Positions 31,676-42,883 of a stretch of 64,000 bases of DNA are shown piece after piece. The notes beneath the pieces were generated by a model. The model worked only from the letters and a program-made list of their open reading frames with translations. It was not told the DNA's origin and did no database searches. Numbering within the stretch: the stretch's first letter is position 1; each line of letters opens with the position of its first letter. The position numbers and the translations under genes were made by a program. This DNA comes from Bactericera cockerelli (lineage: Eukaryota > Arthropoda > Insecta > Hemiptera > Triozidae): the NCBI GenBank assembly GCA_024516035.1, contig CM044957.1, forward strand, positions 16,316,564 through 16,380,563, read 5' to 3'.

Positions 31676-34600
31676 TTAGGCTGTTTGGCCAGTTGCAGAG
31701 CTGTTGGATTGCTGATTTCTTGTCCCTTGCATATCGATGTTTTTGGTTTTTATGGTGGTGGTGATGAACTGACAGACTAAGTCCCAATTTCTCGGGTTGT
31801 CCATCATTTTTCCAATGATGCTGCTTGGTGTCTGAGTTTCCCCAAGCTCGGTCCAGCATGCTGTTCTTTCAAGGCTCCATCTTGGACATAGGAAGATCAT
31901 GTGTTCAGCATTGTCAAGGTCTCCACAGTACCTGCAGAGGTTGTTTGGGCTGATCCTCATACGGTTTAGATATTCCTCGAAGTTTCCATGGCTAGTTAAG
32001 AACTGGCACAACTCATAAGTCACAGCGCCGTAGCTTCTTGTGACCCATGGCTCAATGGTTGGTATAAGTTGCTTTGTCCACTGGCCTTTTACAGTTTCTT
32101 GGTTCCATTTTTGTTGCCATTTTCTCATGAGTTCTTCTTTTAGTGTATGTTTGAATTCGTTCATATCTATGGTGGTTTTCCTGGCTTTGTATAGTTCAGT
32201 TCTTTCTTCTGCCATAAGCTCAATAGGTAGGGTGCCGGAAACCACTTGTAGAGCGACTGTCGAAGCTGTTCGATAGGACCGACATTGCCTTACCATAACT
32301 TTGCGTTGTACTTTTTCAAGTCTATTTCTGTACTTATTGAAACGTAGGACATCAACCCAGGCGGGAATGCCATAGAACAAAGTTGAGTATACTACAGCTC
32401 CAAGTAGTTTTCTTTTGTCATTTTTTGGTCCGTTTATGTTTGGCATAAGCCTGCTCAGATTTGTAGCTGTTTTCTCGGCTTTTTCTGCGACGTTTCGGAT
32501 ATGGGCAGTCATTCTCATGTTTCTGTCAAAAAGGACTCCAAGATATTTTGCTGAGTCTTTGGATTTTGTTTTGACGCCAGCAACATCTATTGTAATTTCA
32601 GGTACTGCTCTTGAACTCACCAGCATGACTACCTCGGTTTTGTGAGGGGCTAGCTGTAGTTTTTTTCTAGACATCCAGTTGTTAACTTGGATCATGGCTA
32701 AATTAATTTCCCTCTCTATTTTTTCTTTTTCAGATCCTGTGGTGAGGAGGGCGAGATCATCGGCGTACGCAATTGGGGATGTGTTTTGTGGCAGTTCCAG
32801 CCTCAACACCTGGTCGTAATAGATGTTCCACAGCACCGCGGCGAGGACGGATCCTTGCGGAACTCCGCATGATGTGTTTTTCTTTGTGTCATCTATAATA
32901 ATAGTCCTATCTTGGAAATAACTGCAGAGAACATTTATAAGGTATGGGGATATGTTTCGGGCTTTCAGTTCTTCGATTATTCCTTCCCAGGGCGTTGAAT
33001 TGAAGGCGTTTTTGACATCAACCATTGATAGAACGCATAGTTTTTTGTGCCTTTTGGCGACAGCAGCTTTCTTTTTAACTTCTAGCATTGCATCAATGGT
33101 TGATTTACCCGCTACAAATCCGTATTGATATGGGGATAGCCCCCCTGACCTGCTAATTTCCTGTTCCAGTCTGATCTTAATGAGTTTTTCATACGTCTTG
33201 CCTAAGATGTCTAACAGGCAGATAGGTCTGTATGATTTTTCTCTTTCGCCTGGTTTTTTTTCTTTCTCGATAAGAACGAGTCTGGCTGTCTTCCAGATAT
33301 TTGGGAATTTGCCTTGTTTAAGTTGTTCGTTTATTAGGTTCAAGCAGAAATCAGGGGCAGTTTTGATGAGCGTTTTTTGTTATTTCTGGGCTTATCCCGT
33401 CTGGACCAGGAGCTTTGCCGCTTGGAATTCCTAAACAAACTTCAAGGAGCTCGTCTAAGGTGAAGAGAGGGATGTCCTCCGGCTGCACGCGGTACAGCTG
33501 CCAATTAATCAGTGGATGTTGAGGGAAGAGCTTGTCTGCAACTATCATTTTTTCTTCGGTGTTTAAATTATTTGTGGTAAGGGCTTTAATTTTCTTACAA
33601 ACAATCTTGTAACCAGCTCCCCAGACGTTTTCGTTCAAGTCTTCACAAAGTTTTTTCCATGATGCGGATTGGGAGTGGAGGATAGCGTTTCTAAGATGTC
33701 TTTTCAGAGTGTGGTATTCTCTATTTAGTGTATCCATCTCCTCAGAGTTTCTGTTCCTAGCTGCATTCCTTCTTACTATTTTTCTTCTAAGAGCAAAGCA
33801 TTGTTTTCTGATATTACTGATTTCATCGTTCCACCAGTACACTGTTCTGCGATTTGCTGGGGGACTGCGCCTTGGTAGGACTTCATCACAGATAGTTTGC
33901 ATCATTTTCACAGCGTCAGTTGGTGTTTCTGGTGTGGATGCGATTTTTTCCAGTATTTTGTTTTGAAGGGTGTCTATTTTGTCTTCCTTTAGTTTCCATG
34001 ACTTGGGCTTGTATGAGTTGGTTATGGAGTTTATTTTTCTGTGGCTATCGATTTTGACAATAATAGTGTTATGGTCGGACAGATTTTCCTCTTCAAGAAC
34101 TTCCCAATGTTTAACAGATGACAGCAGACTTTGAGTGCAGGTAGTTATGTCAATGAAAGATTTTTGAATACCATTGATGTAAGTTGGAGTGTTTCCTCTG
34201 TTAAGAATGTTTAAGTCGAGGGATGCAAACCACTCAGCTAGGATACGTCCTCTTGCATCTTCCTTTGGGGAATTCCACATGGAAGATTTCGAGTTGAAAT
34301 CACCTCCAATTAGGATAGATCTATTGGGGTCTTGGTTTACCAAAGCGTTTATATCATTGTGCAGTTGATGCAGTTCTCTCTCAAAGGTTTCTCTTGGGTC
34401 ATTAAAGGATAGGTAGACGCTGTAGAGGGTGATACTTTCGGTGTCAAGTCTTACAAAGCAGTCGCCCGAGGTCACCATTTGGGTTTTAAAGGGGTTGTTT
34501 TTCATAACTTTAATAGCACAGTTACAGGAGGGGTTTGTGTACCACTGGGCTCTAGTAGCTTTAATCTTATTTGGCTCTGATGCAAGAATGACACAGGCAT

Positions 34601-34676
34601 TATGGTCTTCAGCGGCTTTCGTTATCATATCAAAACCCGTCCTTGATCTCTGCAGGTTTACTTGCAAGAGAATCAT
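31676..34676 (-). pseudogene. LINE ORF2 (endonuclease-reverse transcriptase), one frameshift
   Basis: The first part (34676-33351) has an APE endonuclease with GGDFNSKSSMWNS and SDHNTI, then the start of the RT (GKAPGPDGISPEI). The second part (33343-31676) continues the RT: VDVKNAFNSTPW, CGVPQGSVLAAVLW, catalytic IAYADDLALL, KYLGVLF. It ends with the C-terminal finger CRYCGDLDNAEHMIFLC. One extra A in an A6 run near 33373 shifts the frame between the parts. The total of about 1000 aa is normal for R1-clade ORF2. The start ATG overlaps the ORF1 stop as ATGA, suggesting coupled reinitiation. Confidence 0.9.
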
Positions 34677-36378
34677 GATATTAATGATCTTTCCTTTTCG
34701 TATACTTTCCTTCTGTAGTGCGGGCAGCTCATCCCGTCAGCTCGGTGTCCTTCTTTGGCGCACGAGTTGCAGTAGCTGGAATTTGTGCACTCTTTTGCTT
34801 CATGATTCGGTTGGGTGCAATTGAGGCATTTTTTGCCTAGAGTTGTCTTTGTTTTGCAGTTCCTGCTTGTATGTCCAATTCTCAGACAGTTAGAACAACG
34901 GGCTATAATTATTTTTTCTTTCACCCTACAACGGGTCTGCCAGCCGATTTTGACATGTCCAACTGCAAGCACTTTATTGGCGGCATTTTGGTTTGCTATG
35001 ACAGTAGCGATTTGCTCACCAGATCTGTTAGTGTACATGTTCTTGACTTTGAGTTCGTTCTCCTCCTGAGTATTTAGGGCGCCTGCTTGTGCTAGGGCTT
35101 TTATCACTTCTTGCTCTGTTGTTATAGCATCCATACCAGTGATTAGGAGGTCTATTTTCTTCTCGACAATATGTATATCTTTCAGGTTTTCATTTTCTGT
35201 AATTTCCTTCTTTAAAGCTTCTATTGCGTTCTTCTCTGTCACTATCAGGAGAGAGTCATCCTTTCTTTTTTTTAACTCTTGATATTGATACCCAGATTTT
35301 CAGGGTCTATATTATCCCTTACATCTTTTAGCATATCAGAATAGGATTTCCCGTTAACCAAAGTGTTTACCACAATTGTTCCAAATTTGTTTTCATAGGG
35401 TTTGCCTTTGTTGTCTCTCTTTGGCACGTAGATATCAAAATCAATGTTTGATTGAAAGAAGACTATTTCTATGAGTTTCCTGATACTGGTCCTCACTTTT
35501 TCATCTGCAGCAATAATGGAAATCTTTTTTTGACCATCGTTTTTTAGTTCTGTCTCTAGCTCTTTCAGGGCGGCACGTTGTGAGCGCCAGGTATCGCCGC
35601 TCATGACGTAGACTCTTCTTTTAGATGTACCATTTTTTGTTTTTGTGGTGTTCTCCAGGAATTCAATGTGTCCATCTATCAGGTCATCTTTGATGATACC
35701 TTTCAATCCAACGTGTCTTTCTTCGAATTTGCTTAGGATGAATGGGCTGTCTTCTTTAGTTTTTAACGCCAGGAGAACGTCGCCTTCTGCTTCTTGTAGG
35801 GGGTTTCCAGTTCTGACGACTGATATAAGAAAGGTTTCCTCCGGCCACTTTTTGTTCAGTGATGTAGTGTCGGCTTCATTAAAATCGTCGCACTCAGTAA
35901 TGTGGCACTCCTCAATGAAGTTCCTCAGGATTTCTATTTTTTGCTTCTCGTCCATGATCTCCTTCTTGCACCTTGTACAGAACGTGGCGTCCTGTGCACT
36001 TGTATTGGAAATTTCCATAACCTCGACTACGTCGGCTTCCTCCTCAGCAGCATTTGATTTTCCCGTGACATGTCCTAGATAGTCGAGTAGGTTGTTCTCC
36101 TTTATCATTCCCATGGTCACCGTTAAGTCCTCCACGTAACCCCTAGTGTCAGTTTTGCACTTTGGGCCGAGTGAGGCGTTGAGTTTATCCATTATGGAAA
36201 TAGCTCTTTCGATTTCTTCCTTTAACTTCAGTTGTTTGTCAGCTATTTCATGGATATCAACCCCTTTCATTGGAGAGAGCTGGTCCCATTTCCTCTTCTT
36301 CGACTCTTTGTCTGGGGTTTGGGTATCCCCAACCTTTGTCATGGGAAGGAGTGGGCGGCCACCCGAAGTTGCACTCAT
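34673..36378 (-). pseudogene. LINE ORF1 (gag-like), one frameshift
   Basis: Reads from ATG 36378 to a TAA at 35272, then continues in another frame from about 35270 to 34673; a single-nucleotide indel near an A8 run explains the break. The full product would be about 568 aa: a charged N-terminal half, then a nucleic-acid-binding region with three zinc knuckles (CSNCLRIGHTSRNC, CLNCTQPNHEAKEC, CNSCAKEGHRADGMSC). It binds element RNA in related families. The TAA lies at the very start of the A run, so programmed slippage on that run could not bypass it. Confidence 0.85.
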
Positions 36379-36484
36379 TGTAATGTTCAGAGTTCACTCA
36401 GTTTTAATTGTTTTTTTTTTTTTTTTTTTTTTTTCTCAGTATATATAATAATTGTTTATATTTTTTGTTTTGTATGTAAAGAGC

Positions 36485-36580
36485 AGCTACCTCAAGTCTA
36501 GAGACTCAGTTACCTCAAGTCTAGAGACTCAGTTACCTCAAGTCTAGAGACTCAATTACCTCAAGTCTAAGAGACTCTAC
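36485..36580 (-). repeat. LINE 5' UTR tandem repeat
   Basis: About four copies of a 23-bp unit containing CTCAAGTCTAGAGACT lie at the extreme 5' end of the element. In other LINEs such terminal repeats can act as internal promoter modules; here that is inference. The last copy has a 1-nt insertion. Confidence 0.8.
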
Positions 36581-36602
36581 AATTGAAATGATGCAGAAGT
36601 AC

Positions 36603-36617
36603 TCGTGATTGTTCACT
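36603..36617. repeat. LINE target-site duplication, right copy
   Basis: TCGTGATTGTTCACT at the 5' end of the element, identical to 29530-29544. Confidence 0.9.
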
Positions 36618-37422
36618 ATTGTAATAATAATTATTATAATGATTTTTAACTAACAAAATAGAATTTTTTTACTAAAATTAATAAAATTTCTTTGTAATAA
36701 TATTAGGTAGTTAGGTACCTTCCTACACTTTTTTTGCTAGATGCTTTTTCTCCACCTATTATAATGGGTACCTACCTACCTACCTCCTGGTATAATCTAA
36801 GTACATTTATTTTTTTATCGTTTCTGTTTTTAGCTTTTAGAAGTACCTAAACAAATATAATAACATAATATTCTTGATTATAAGATAAACTGTGAATTGC
36901 CCTACAAACTTATGTCAGTATGGCTAATGATGAACAAATTTTGGAAAATAAATTTTTTGTCAAATCAGGGGTTTGAACTGCAACCATTTGGAAAAAAAGT
37001 TGCTAAAATTACTTTAAATATAGTTTAAATACATTAGTCAACTTAATGTTTTTTAAAAATATTACGTAACTCTTCAAGCAGAACAAAATACAAAGCAAAC
37101 CAGGTGTGAGATTTTTTTTCATCGCGCGTGTACAGACGTTTGGATTTTTAATGCGTGTACTCACAGGTTAATTAATCAAACCATGTGGTGTAATGTTCAG
37201 ATTTTTTTCTTCATAAGTAGACTCTGGACCACTCTGGCATACCATGAAACCTGATAGAACAAGCATTCCATTGCCCCTTCTAAATTTTTAATCTTTCATT
37301 AAGAAAACGTAAAGCCAGCATCAATGACATGTTCAATAAACCAGTCCATTGAGTACTTGTTCAAAATTACTAGAGTAACAAATGAAGTTATTTTTTTACT
37401 ACCTACTCAATTTTTTTACTAT

Positions 37423-37660
37423 CAGCCTCCATGGTATAACGGTTGTGACTACTGCCAGTCCAGAGATCCTGAGTTCGATTCCCAGTTGGAGCAGACTTTT
37501 ACACAGAAAATTCTGTTTCTTCTAAAACATGTGAGGCTGGAAATTTTAGCCCAACCCAGGCTGGGTGAGGTTAAAGTGGGTAGCTGATATGATTCCCAGC
37601 TAATGGAGGGGAAAACCCCCGTCCTGTCTACCTCAAGTCAGGACATTAAAACCAAATAGA
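37423..37660 (+). mobile_element. tRNA-headed SINE with the body of the 5S family
   Basis: Head: CCTCCATGGTATAACGGTTG (box A-like) and GAGTTCGATTCCCAGTTGGA (box B-like). Body: CCCAGGCTGGGTGAGGTTAA, GGTAGCTGATATGATTCCCA and GGAGGGGAAAACCCCCGTCC, closely matching the body behind the 5S heads. Confidence 0.75.
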
Positions 37661-38458
37661 ATCAATGGACATGAAGGGAGCCTAGACATTGGATCTGGGC
37701 GTCCAAGAATCCTCTCACCACAGTGATTTAGGTATCAATACCTATCTCACAGACACAGAATTATTATTACTACTCAAGTACACAAATACTATCAGCCTTA
37801 ATTACCTATAATCTAATTCTTTAAGAAGCAATCCAGTACTGTTTCTTTACTTGATTCTTTGATCAGAATATAAAGGGATTTTGGGACTCACTATGTATTG
37901 AGGCAGATAATTCCAACCAAAATTAGAAGATCCTCGAAAATTTATATTCAGCTCGAAGGTTAGAGATGATCTTGTAATTGAGGATTAATTTTCGAGGCAT
38001 TGTGCATGATAAATATAATAGTAAATTATTGAACTTGGATTAATGGTAATATCTAATTATTTAAATTTAAAATTTAAATTAAAAAGTTTATTTTATCAGT
38101 AAAATAATCAACCAGTGTTGTCAGAGTTACATCAGGTATTACCATACATTTTTTGTAATATTACCGTACATTAGAAATCTACACGCTATGGTACCTACGT
38201 CAATTTTTTAGACTTGTTGTAGGTACAATCGCATTATTCGCATTACAGTAAAAAGGTTTATGATCGAAAAGGTAACCTTTCTATAAGTTATATTTTTTGA
38301 AGCATTACATTTTCGTAATAGAAAGCTTACTGTAAAATTTCTATGCTATCTACGAGTTCTCTAATTCTGGCACCAAACATGCTCAACACAGGAAAAAAAA
38401 AACTTGGCAACAGTGGTAGGAACTAATCGAAATCGGCTGCTAATCTCTCACACATCAG

Positions 38459-39351
38459 CAGAGCTTGCCAAATATGACGTTTATTTTTCTTAAAATATGA
38501 CTCTAAAAATATGACTATATGACGTTTATTTTTCGTGAAATATGACTCTTATTTTGTGAAATATGACGTTTATTTTTTGAAAATACCTACACATAACCCA
38601 ATACTGCATATTATAACAGCCATAATAAGAATTTTAAAGAACAAGTGGGTACTAAATTGGTACAGATTGAGGTAGATTTTATTGATTGTTAAAGAATAAC
38701 ATGAGATTGTGACCAAAGTTGTCCACAGTAAAACACAATCTGCGGTCACTTAGGAGATATTTCATTTTCGAGAATGTTCTCTCGACTTCAGACGAAGTAC
38801 TTTGTCACCCTCAATTGCAAAATCTGCATCTCCTTGTATCCACTTTTTGTACAACATCGGCTTTGGCACACATACTTTAGGCATGGTAGAAAATGGATCT
38901 ATTACAGTTAGTTAGGTTCAGAGTTTTCTTGTAGATAAACAGGAATCAATTAAAAAAAAGAAAACTTTCTACATAAAGCACTAAAACTTTCAGGAAAAAA
39001 TGAAGAATCAAATCAATCAAAATAATCCTAGAGTCTAGGACACTAGAACAATGGAGAAAAAGTAAACAAAAGAAAGGTAGGTTTAAGTCAGCGCTACAGA
39101 AATCAGAGCGCTATCTTTAGTTTCTTACACCTGCCACTTGAGTGCACTACCAGTTTTGATCAAGGAAATAGGCAAAAAAGGATTATCGGCGCTGCTGAGG
39201 CTAAACTTTTTTTTTTTTTTTTTTTAATACAAATTTTGAGTTTTTTTGGCATTTTGCGGATTTTTTTGTAAAATATGACGTTTATCCGAAAAAGCTCAAA
39301 ATATGACGTTTTAGCATGATATCATGACATTATGACGTTTGGCAAGCTCTG
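38459..39351. mobile_element. Internally deleted hAT transposon
   Basis: Terminal inverted repeats start CAGAGCTTGCCAA and end TTGGCAAGCTCTG. They are flanked by a perfect 8-bp duplication, CACATCAG (38451-38458 and 39352-39359). TIR type and 8-bp duplication are diagnostic of hAT. ATGACGTTTATTTT-like subterminal repeats recur inside the left end. It carries remnants of a minus-strand transposase and is therefore non-autonomous. Confidence 0.9.
38675..38885 (-). pseudogene. hAT transposase remnant, N- and C-terminal ends joined
   Basis: From 38885: MPKVCVPKPMLYKKW, a typical transposase N terminus. About 90 nt later, in another frame, EVERTFSKMKYLLSDRR and FTVDNFGHNLMLFF match the C-terminal hAT dimerisation region. 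The catalytic core is deleted, so no activity is expected. Confidence 0.8.
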
Positions 39352-39502
39352 CACATCAGAGATGACGTTTGAAAATGTTATCATCAACCAATCAAACTGC
39401 AGTACTGAATGTCATTAAATTAGTGATAAGACAAATGTACCAGTTTTATAAGTTTATGAAAGCATGACTTTAATTGACTTTGAAATAGTAATTTAACTTT
39501 TT

Positions 39503-39583
39503 TTACTTACCAATCTTACCATTATCCTCTGGTGAAGTACATTGGTTGAATAGAGGTAGTAAAATAATCAAGTTTGATTCGAA
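39503..39583. promoter_or_regulatory. Putative divergent promoter and noncoding first exon of the zinc-finger gene
   Basis: On the minus strand a strong 5' splice motif (TTG|GTAAGTAAAA, exon side ending at 39511; alternative ATG|GTAAGATT ending at 39520) lies within about 75 nt of the Mpc1 ATG. The zinc-finger gene needs a 5' UTR exon, because an acceptor precedes its ATG. The arrangement suggests a compact bidirectional promoter. No TATA box is obvious. This is inference from splice motifs only. Confidence 0.35.
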
Positions 39584-39651
39584 ATGGCAGCATTTGGTAG
39601 GAAATTCTTTGATCAATTGAAAAGCAAGGAATTTAGAAACTATTTGACCAG
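39584..39651 (+). CDS. Mpc1: Mpc1 coding exon 1
   Basis: Starts at GAAATGG and encodes [20 protein letters not shown] then LT. Donor AG|GTAAGA in phase 2. No other in-frame ATG lies nearby upstream, so the start is well supported. Confidence 0.95.
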
Positions 39652-41579
39652 GTAAGATCAATTTTGAAAGCAATGTTGTTTACCATTTGGTGTTTTTTGT
39701 GCCCTAAAGTAGTTAAAGTACTTTAATGTTAGGTGTTTAAACAATCAATAACTCCTAAATTTCCTGGTTAAATAGTTTTTCATCAAGTAATTCTTTTTTC
39801 ATGCAAATGATCATAGTGGTGAGAGAGAGCAATTTATAATGCACAAGTTTTTAGGGTTGAAAACACCATGTACATAATAGTTTGCCCTTGGATTAACATG
39901 GTTCTTGTTGATAGTATATTTTCATACCACCAAATAAATGCTCAAGAGTTTTGCTGGCAAAGATCCAAAAGCTTTTTACATTGATACCAAGTTTTTCACT
40001 ACTTGGAATAATCTCACTAGTTTATATTGCCAAAAGCCATATTGTTTAACTATAGTTTCATTTCAATTAGTATAGTTTGTATGTACAATGTGAACATGCT
40101 AGGGAATACCTATATTACAGAAAATACTCTAGCTTGGACAACATTTTTGCGGCAAATCTACATAGGTAGATACAGTTATGTACCCTACTTGGAAAAAGCT
40201 TTTCCAAGAGACCTATGTGTTGATCAAGGTGCCTTCAAATTTAATGTTCTAATAAATAATAAAAGGTTTCAAAAAAAAAAAAATGAATTAACTGGTGTGA
40301 ACATCAGATGACTTTTTTATTCAATGTTTTAAGTAGTGTGATGAGATATTTCACAAACTTCATTCAAGATGATTAATAAGAAGTCCTTCAGAACAGAGGT
40401 GGGTTACTAAAAGATCAAGATTTAAAACAAAAAACAGAATTAAACCCTTACTTTTCATTGTAAGAAAAACTTGGTCTTGTTTTTTTATTATACATTTTAC
40501 CATTCAACTGGAACCATCAACAACCCCCAAATTGTTCAAAAAGAATTGTGTAGCATCCTTTACTCACTCGGTTCTTTCTACATTGGAAATTTCAAGTCTA
40601 GCTCATACTGCTAATGAGCAAATTTTTATGTTCATGCACTTCCTATAAACCTATGAAATATATGTTGAATTACTGTTACAATAAATTTTGATCCTTAAAA
40701 CATTCAACTAAATTACCAACATTGAAACTAACCATTACATTTTCTATTATCATTTTCAGTACACATTTCTGGGGACCAATAGCCAACTGGGGAATACCCA
40801 TAGCAGCTATAGCAGATCTTAAGAAAGACCCAAGTATTATTAGTGGCAAAATGACATTTGGTAGGTTTAATTTTATTTCTCTTATTTTGTCTGTCCCGGT
40901 AGCTCAGTGCTAAAGGCAGCACTCTGTGAATCCAGAGATTTCAGTAGTCATGGGTTCAAAACCCAGCTGGGACATGACAAGTTATCCTCCCATTTGGGAT
41001 TTTTACCACATAATAATATGTCTTGGGCTTACTGCTGGAATAATGGGACTGGAATAATGGGACTTAATAGTCCTAATGAGGCAGTATAAATAAGGTGATA
41101 TTATTATTACATTTAAGTACAGAGTAGAAAAATCCAGGGCTCTCTAAAAACTGACTGGTTCCAAATCCAGGTAGTTTGGGTACTTATTATTTGCTACAAA
41201 AAGATATGAAATCACTCAAAACATAACACTGCATGCTATTAAAAAAATCCCTGCCAATGTATATACCATACCTAACAAGGTTATGCAACACCCTGTATGT
41301 ACAGTTGATGAAGATTATTAAATTGATATTATTTGTATGTGAGGTATTACATATTAGGATATTTATTGTTATTTTTTAAGTTTAATTTTTTTAACTTCTA
41401 TTACAGCCCTCTGTTTGTACTCCTTGGTATTCATGAGATTTGCATGGAAAGTTCAGCCTCAAAACATGTTGTTATTTGGTTGTCATTTTACCAATGAGTG
41501 TCTCCAAGTCACACAAGGAACAAGATTTATCAAATATCATTACTTAGATGCCAAAGCAGAGCAAAATCAGAAATCGTGA
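39584..41579 (+). CDS. Mpc1: Mitochondrial pyruvate carrier 1
   Basis: Coding exons 39584-39651, 40760-40860 and 41407-41579 give 342 nt, or 113 aa. The protein has the MPC1 hallmark [15 protein letters not shown] (from residue 25), [34 protein letters not shown] and [15 protein letters not shown]1 pairs with MPC2 in the inner mitochondrial membrane to import pyruvate into the matrix for pyruvate dehydrogenase. The length fits the family (about 105-115 aa). The short basic N terminus, without a long cleavable presequence, is also typical. Both introns are GT-AG. Intron 2 holds a SINE starting about 30 nt past the donor. The gene is divergent from the zinc-finger gene. Confidence 0.97.
40760..40860 (+). 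CDS. Mpc1: Mpc1 coding exon 2
   Basis: Acceptor TATCATTTTCAG. It encodes the first membrane region ([16 protein letters not shown]) and the matrix-side [15 protein letters not shown] segment. Donor G|GTAGGT in phase 1. Confidence 0.97.
40890..41108 (+). mobile_element. tRNA-derived SINE, family A, in Mpc1 intron 2
   Basis: TGTCCCGGTAGCTCAGTGCT to the (ATT)n tail; a 12-nt piece of the body, GGAATAATGGGACT, is duplicated internally. It starts about 30 nt after the Mpc1 donor. Confidence 0.85.
41407..41579 (+). CDS. Mpc1: Mpc1 coding exon 3
   Basis: Acceptor ACTTCTATTACAG. Encodes the remaining membrane segments ([13 protein letters not shown], then [12 protein letters not shown]) and a hydrophilic C terminus ending QNQKS-stop. 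Confidence 0.97.
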
Positions 41580-42883
41580 AACCAATTGTGATCATTGGTT
41601 TTCAACTTGGATCAGCTTTATTCAAATTCATGAACAAATTCAATTAAAAACAGAAATTGATGCCCTCAAGTCTTCCTCTTTTACCAATGGATGTTTTATA
41701 TGAAGCCTATTAAGAAGTTTAAAACAATCTTATTAGCAGTCAAACTGTTGAGGCCCAAATGTTAAGCTATAATTATTAAACAAAGTATTTAGTGCTGTAC
41801 ATACCTACATAATTATAATGAAAGAATAGTCCTGTTTGTAGTTTGTACACACACTTGGTAGAAATTTTACATCTTGAATTTATAGCTCCTAATAAAAAGA
41901 CATATAGGTATAAATTTAAAATTAATATTCAATAACTGACAGACCTTTTGTTGGCTCTCATCATCCTTTATACCAAATTTACATTTATGTTTAGACACTC
42001 TTATTTGGAACTGGTGACATAACAGATTGAATAAGATTAGCTAGGATAAGCTCACAGAAAAATGGTCAATATCATGGTTTTTTTTTTAAATCTGTCAGAT
42101 GCATTTTATTCTTGGTGGTGTGATCAGCACTGTTAATTTATCAAGTGACAGAGATATAGAGGTATTAGTTGTTTTTAGGCCGCCAGGATTTAAAGAAAAT
42201 CTCAAAGCTTAACTTTTATTTATCAATTTTTTTATGATTCACTTATGGTACCTGATACCTATTGGTTCTATTAGATTTCATAATTAATTTAATAATTTTA
42301 AATGATGTCATCAATCAAAAATAAGTGTGCCAAAATCATATTATATTGATGTATCTATCCTGTAAAATATGGGATAAAATATGACAGAAGCCAACACAAA
42401 GTCAGTAACAAGTAATACCATCTCAATTCCCCTAAAAAAATCTTTGAAATATTTAAAGAAATTAGGCTTATCAAAATTTAACTTTTTTTATTTATTACAA
42501 AAATGTGTTATGTATGTAGTGTATCCAAGGTTGTCCAACCTCTTTTTATCTCAGTTATTGTAAAACAAAAATATTCCGTATTGTGATAAATTCCATTGTG
42601 TAAGCTACACTTACATGTACATAGTTATTCCTTAAAGTCAGTGAGAGTATAGGTAGATCTGGTTTTTAATGGTATTGAGAATGCTATTATTTGGTCTGTT
42701 AAAAAAGTCAGAGCTTTTCCTTTTTTCAAGCTTTTAAGAATGTTTATTTACAACTTCCAACTTGTAAAGAGATAGTAGAGAGATAAACCATTTATTTATT
42801 TATCCAAGAGGTTCACAGTATTTTTTACTTTTGATCATATTTTAAGAAATCTAAGTATTTTTTAATTACTTGTTTTTACTTTC
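41580..42883 (+). other. Mpc1 3' UTR and unrecognised downstream sequence
   Basis: AATAAA at 41891-41896, about 310 nt past the stop, is the most likely poly(A) signal. Beyond it the sequence is AT-rich with no recognised gene. Confidence 0.4.

Larger units (their letters stand above)
29545..36602 (-). mobile_element. Full-length R1-clade non-LTR retrotransposon (LINE)
   Basis: A 7.06-kb insertion bounded by a perfect 15-bp direct repeat (TCGTGATTGTTCACT at 29530-29544 and 36603-36617), with a poly(A) tail (T run 29544-29567 on the plus strand). In sense order: about 220-nt 5' UTR with tandem repeats, ORF1 (gag-like, three zinc knuckles), ORF2 (APE-type endonuclease, reverse transcriptase, C-terminal CCHC finger), and a long 2.1-kb 3' UTR. 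The two-ORF layout, the gag-type knuckles and the C-terminal C-X2-C-X7-H-X4-C finger fit the R1 clade. The target is not rDNA or telomeric repeat. The intact duplication and near-intact ORFs argue for a recent insertion. It probably sits in the zinc-finger gene's 5' UTR intron, in the same orientation. Confidence 0.92.

Noticed and set aside
35260..35285. Programmed frameshift in LINE ORF1
   Set aside because: The stop codon precedes the A-run, so slippage there could not avoid it; a point indel is simpler.
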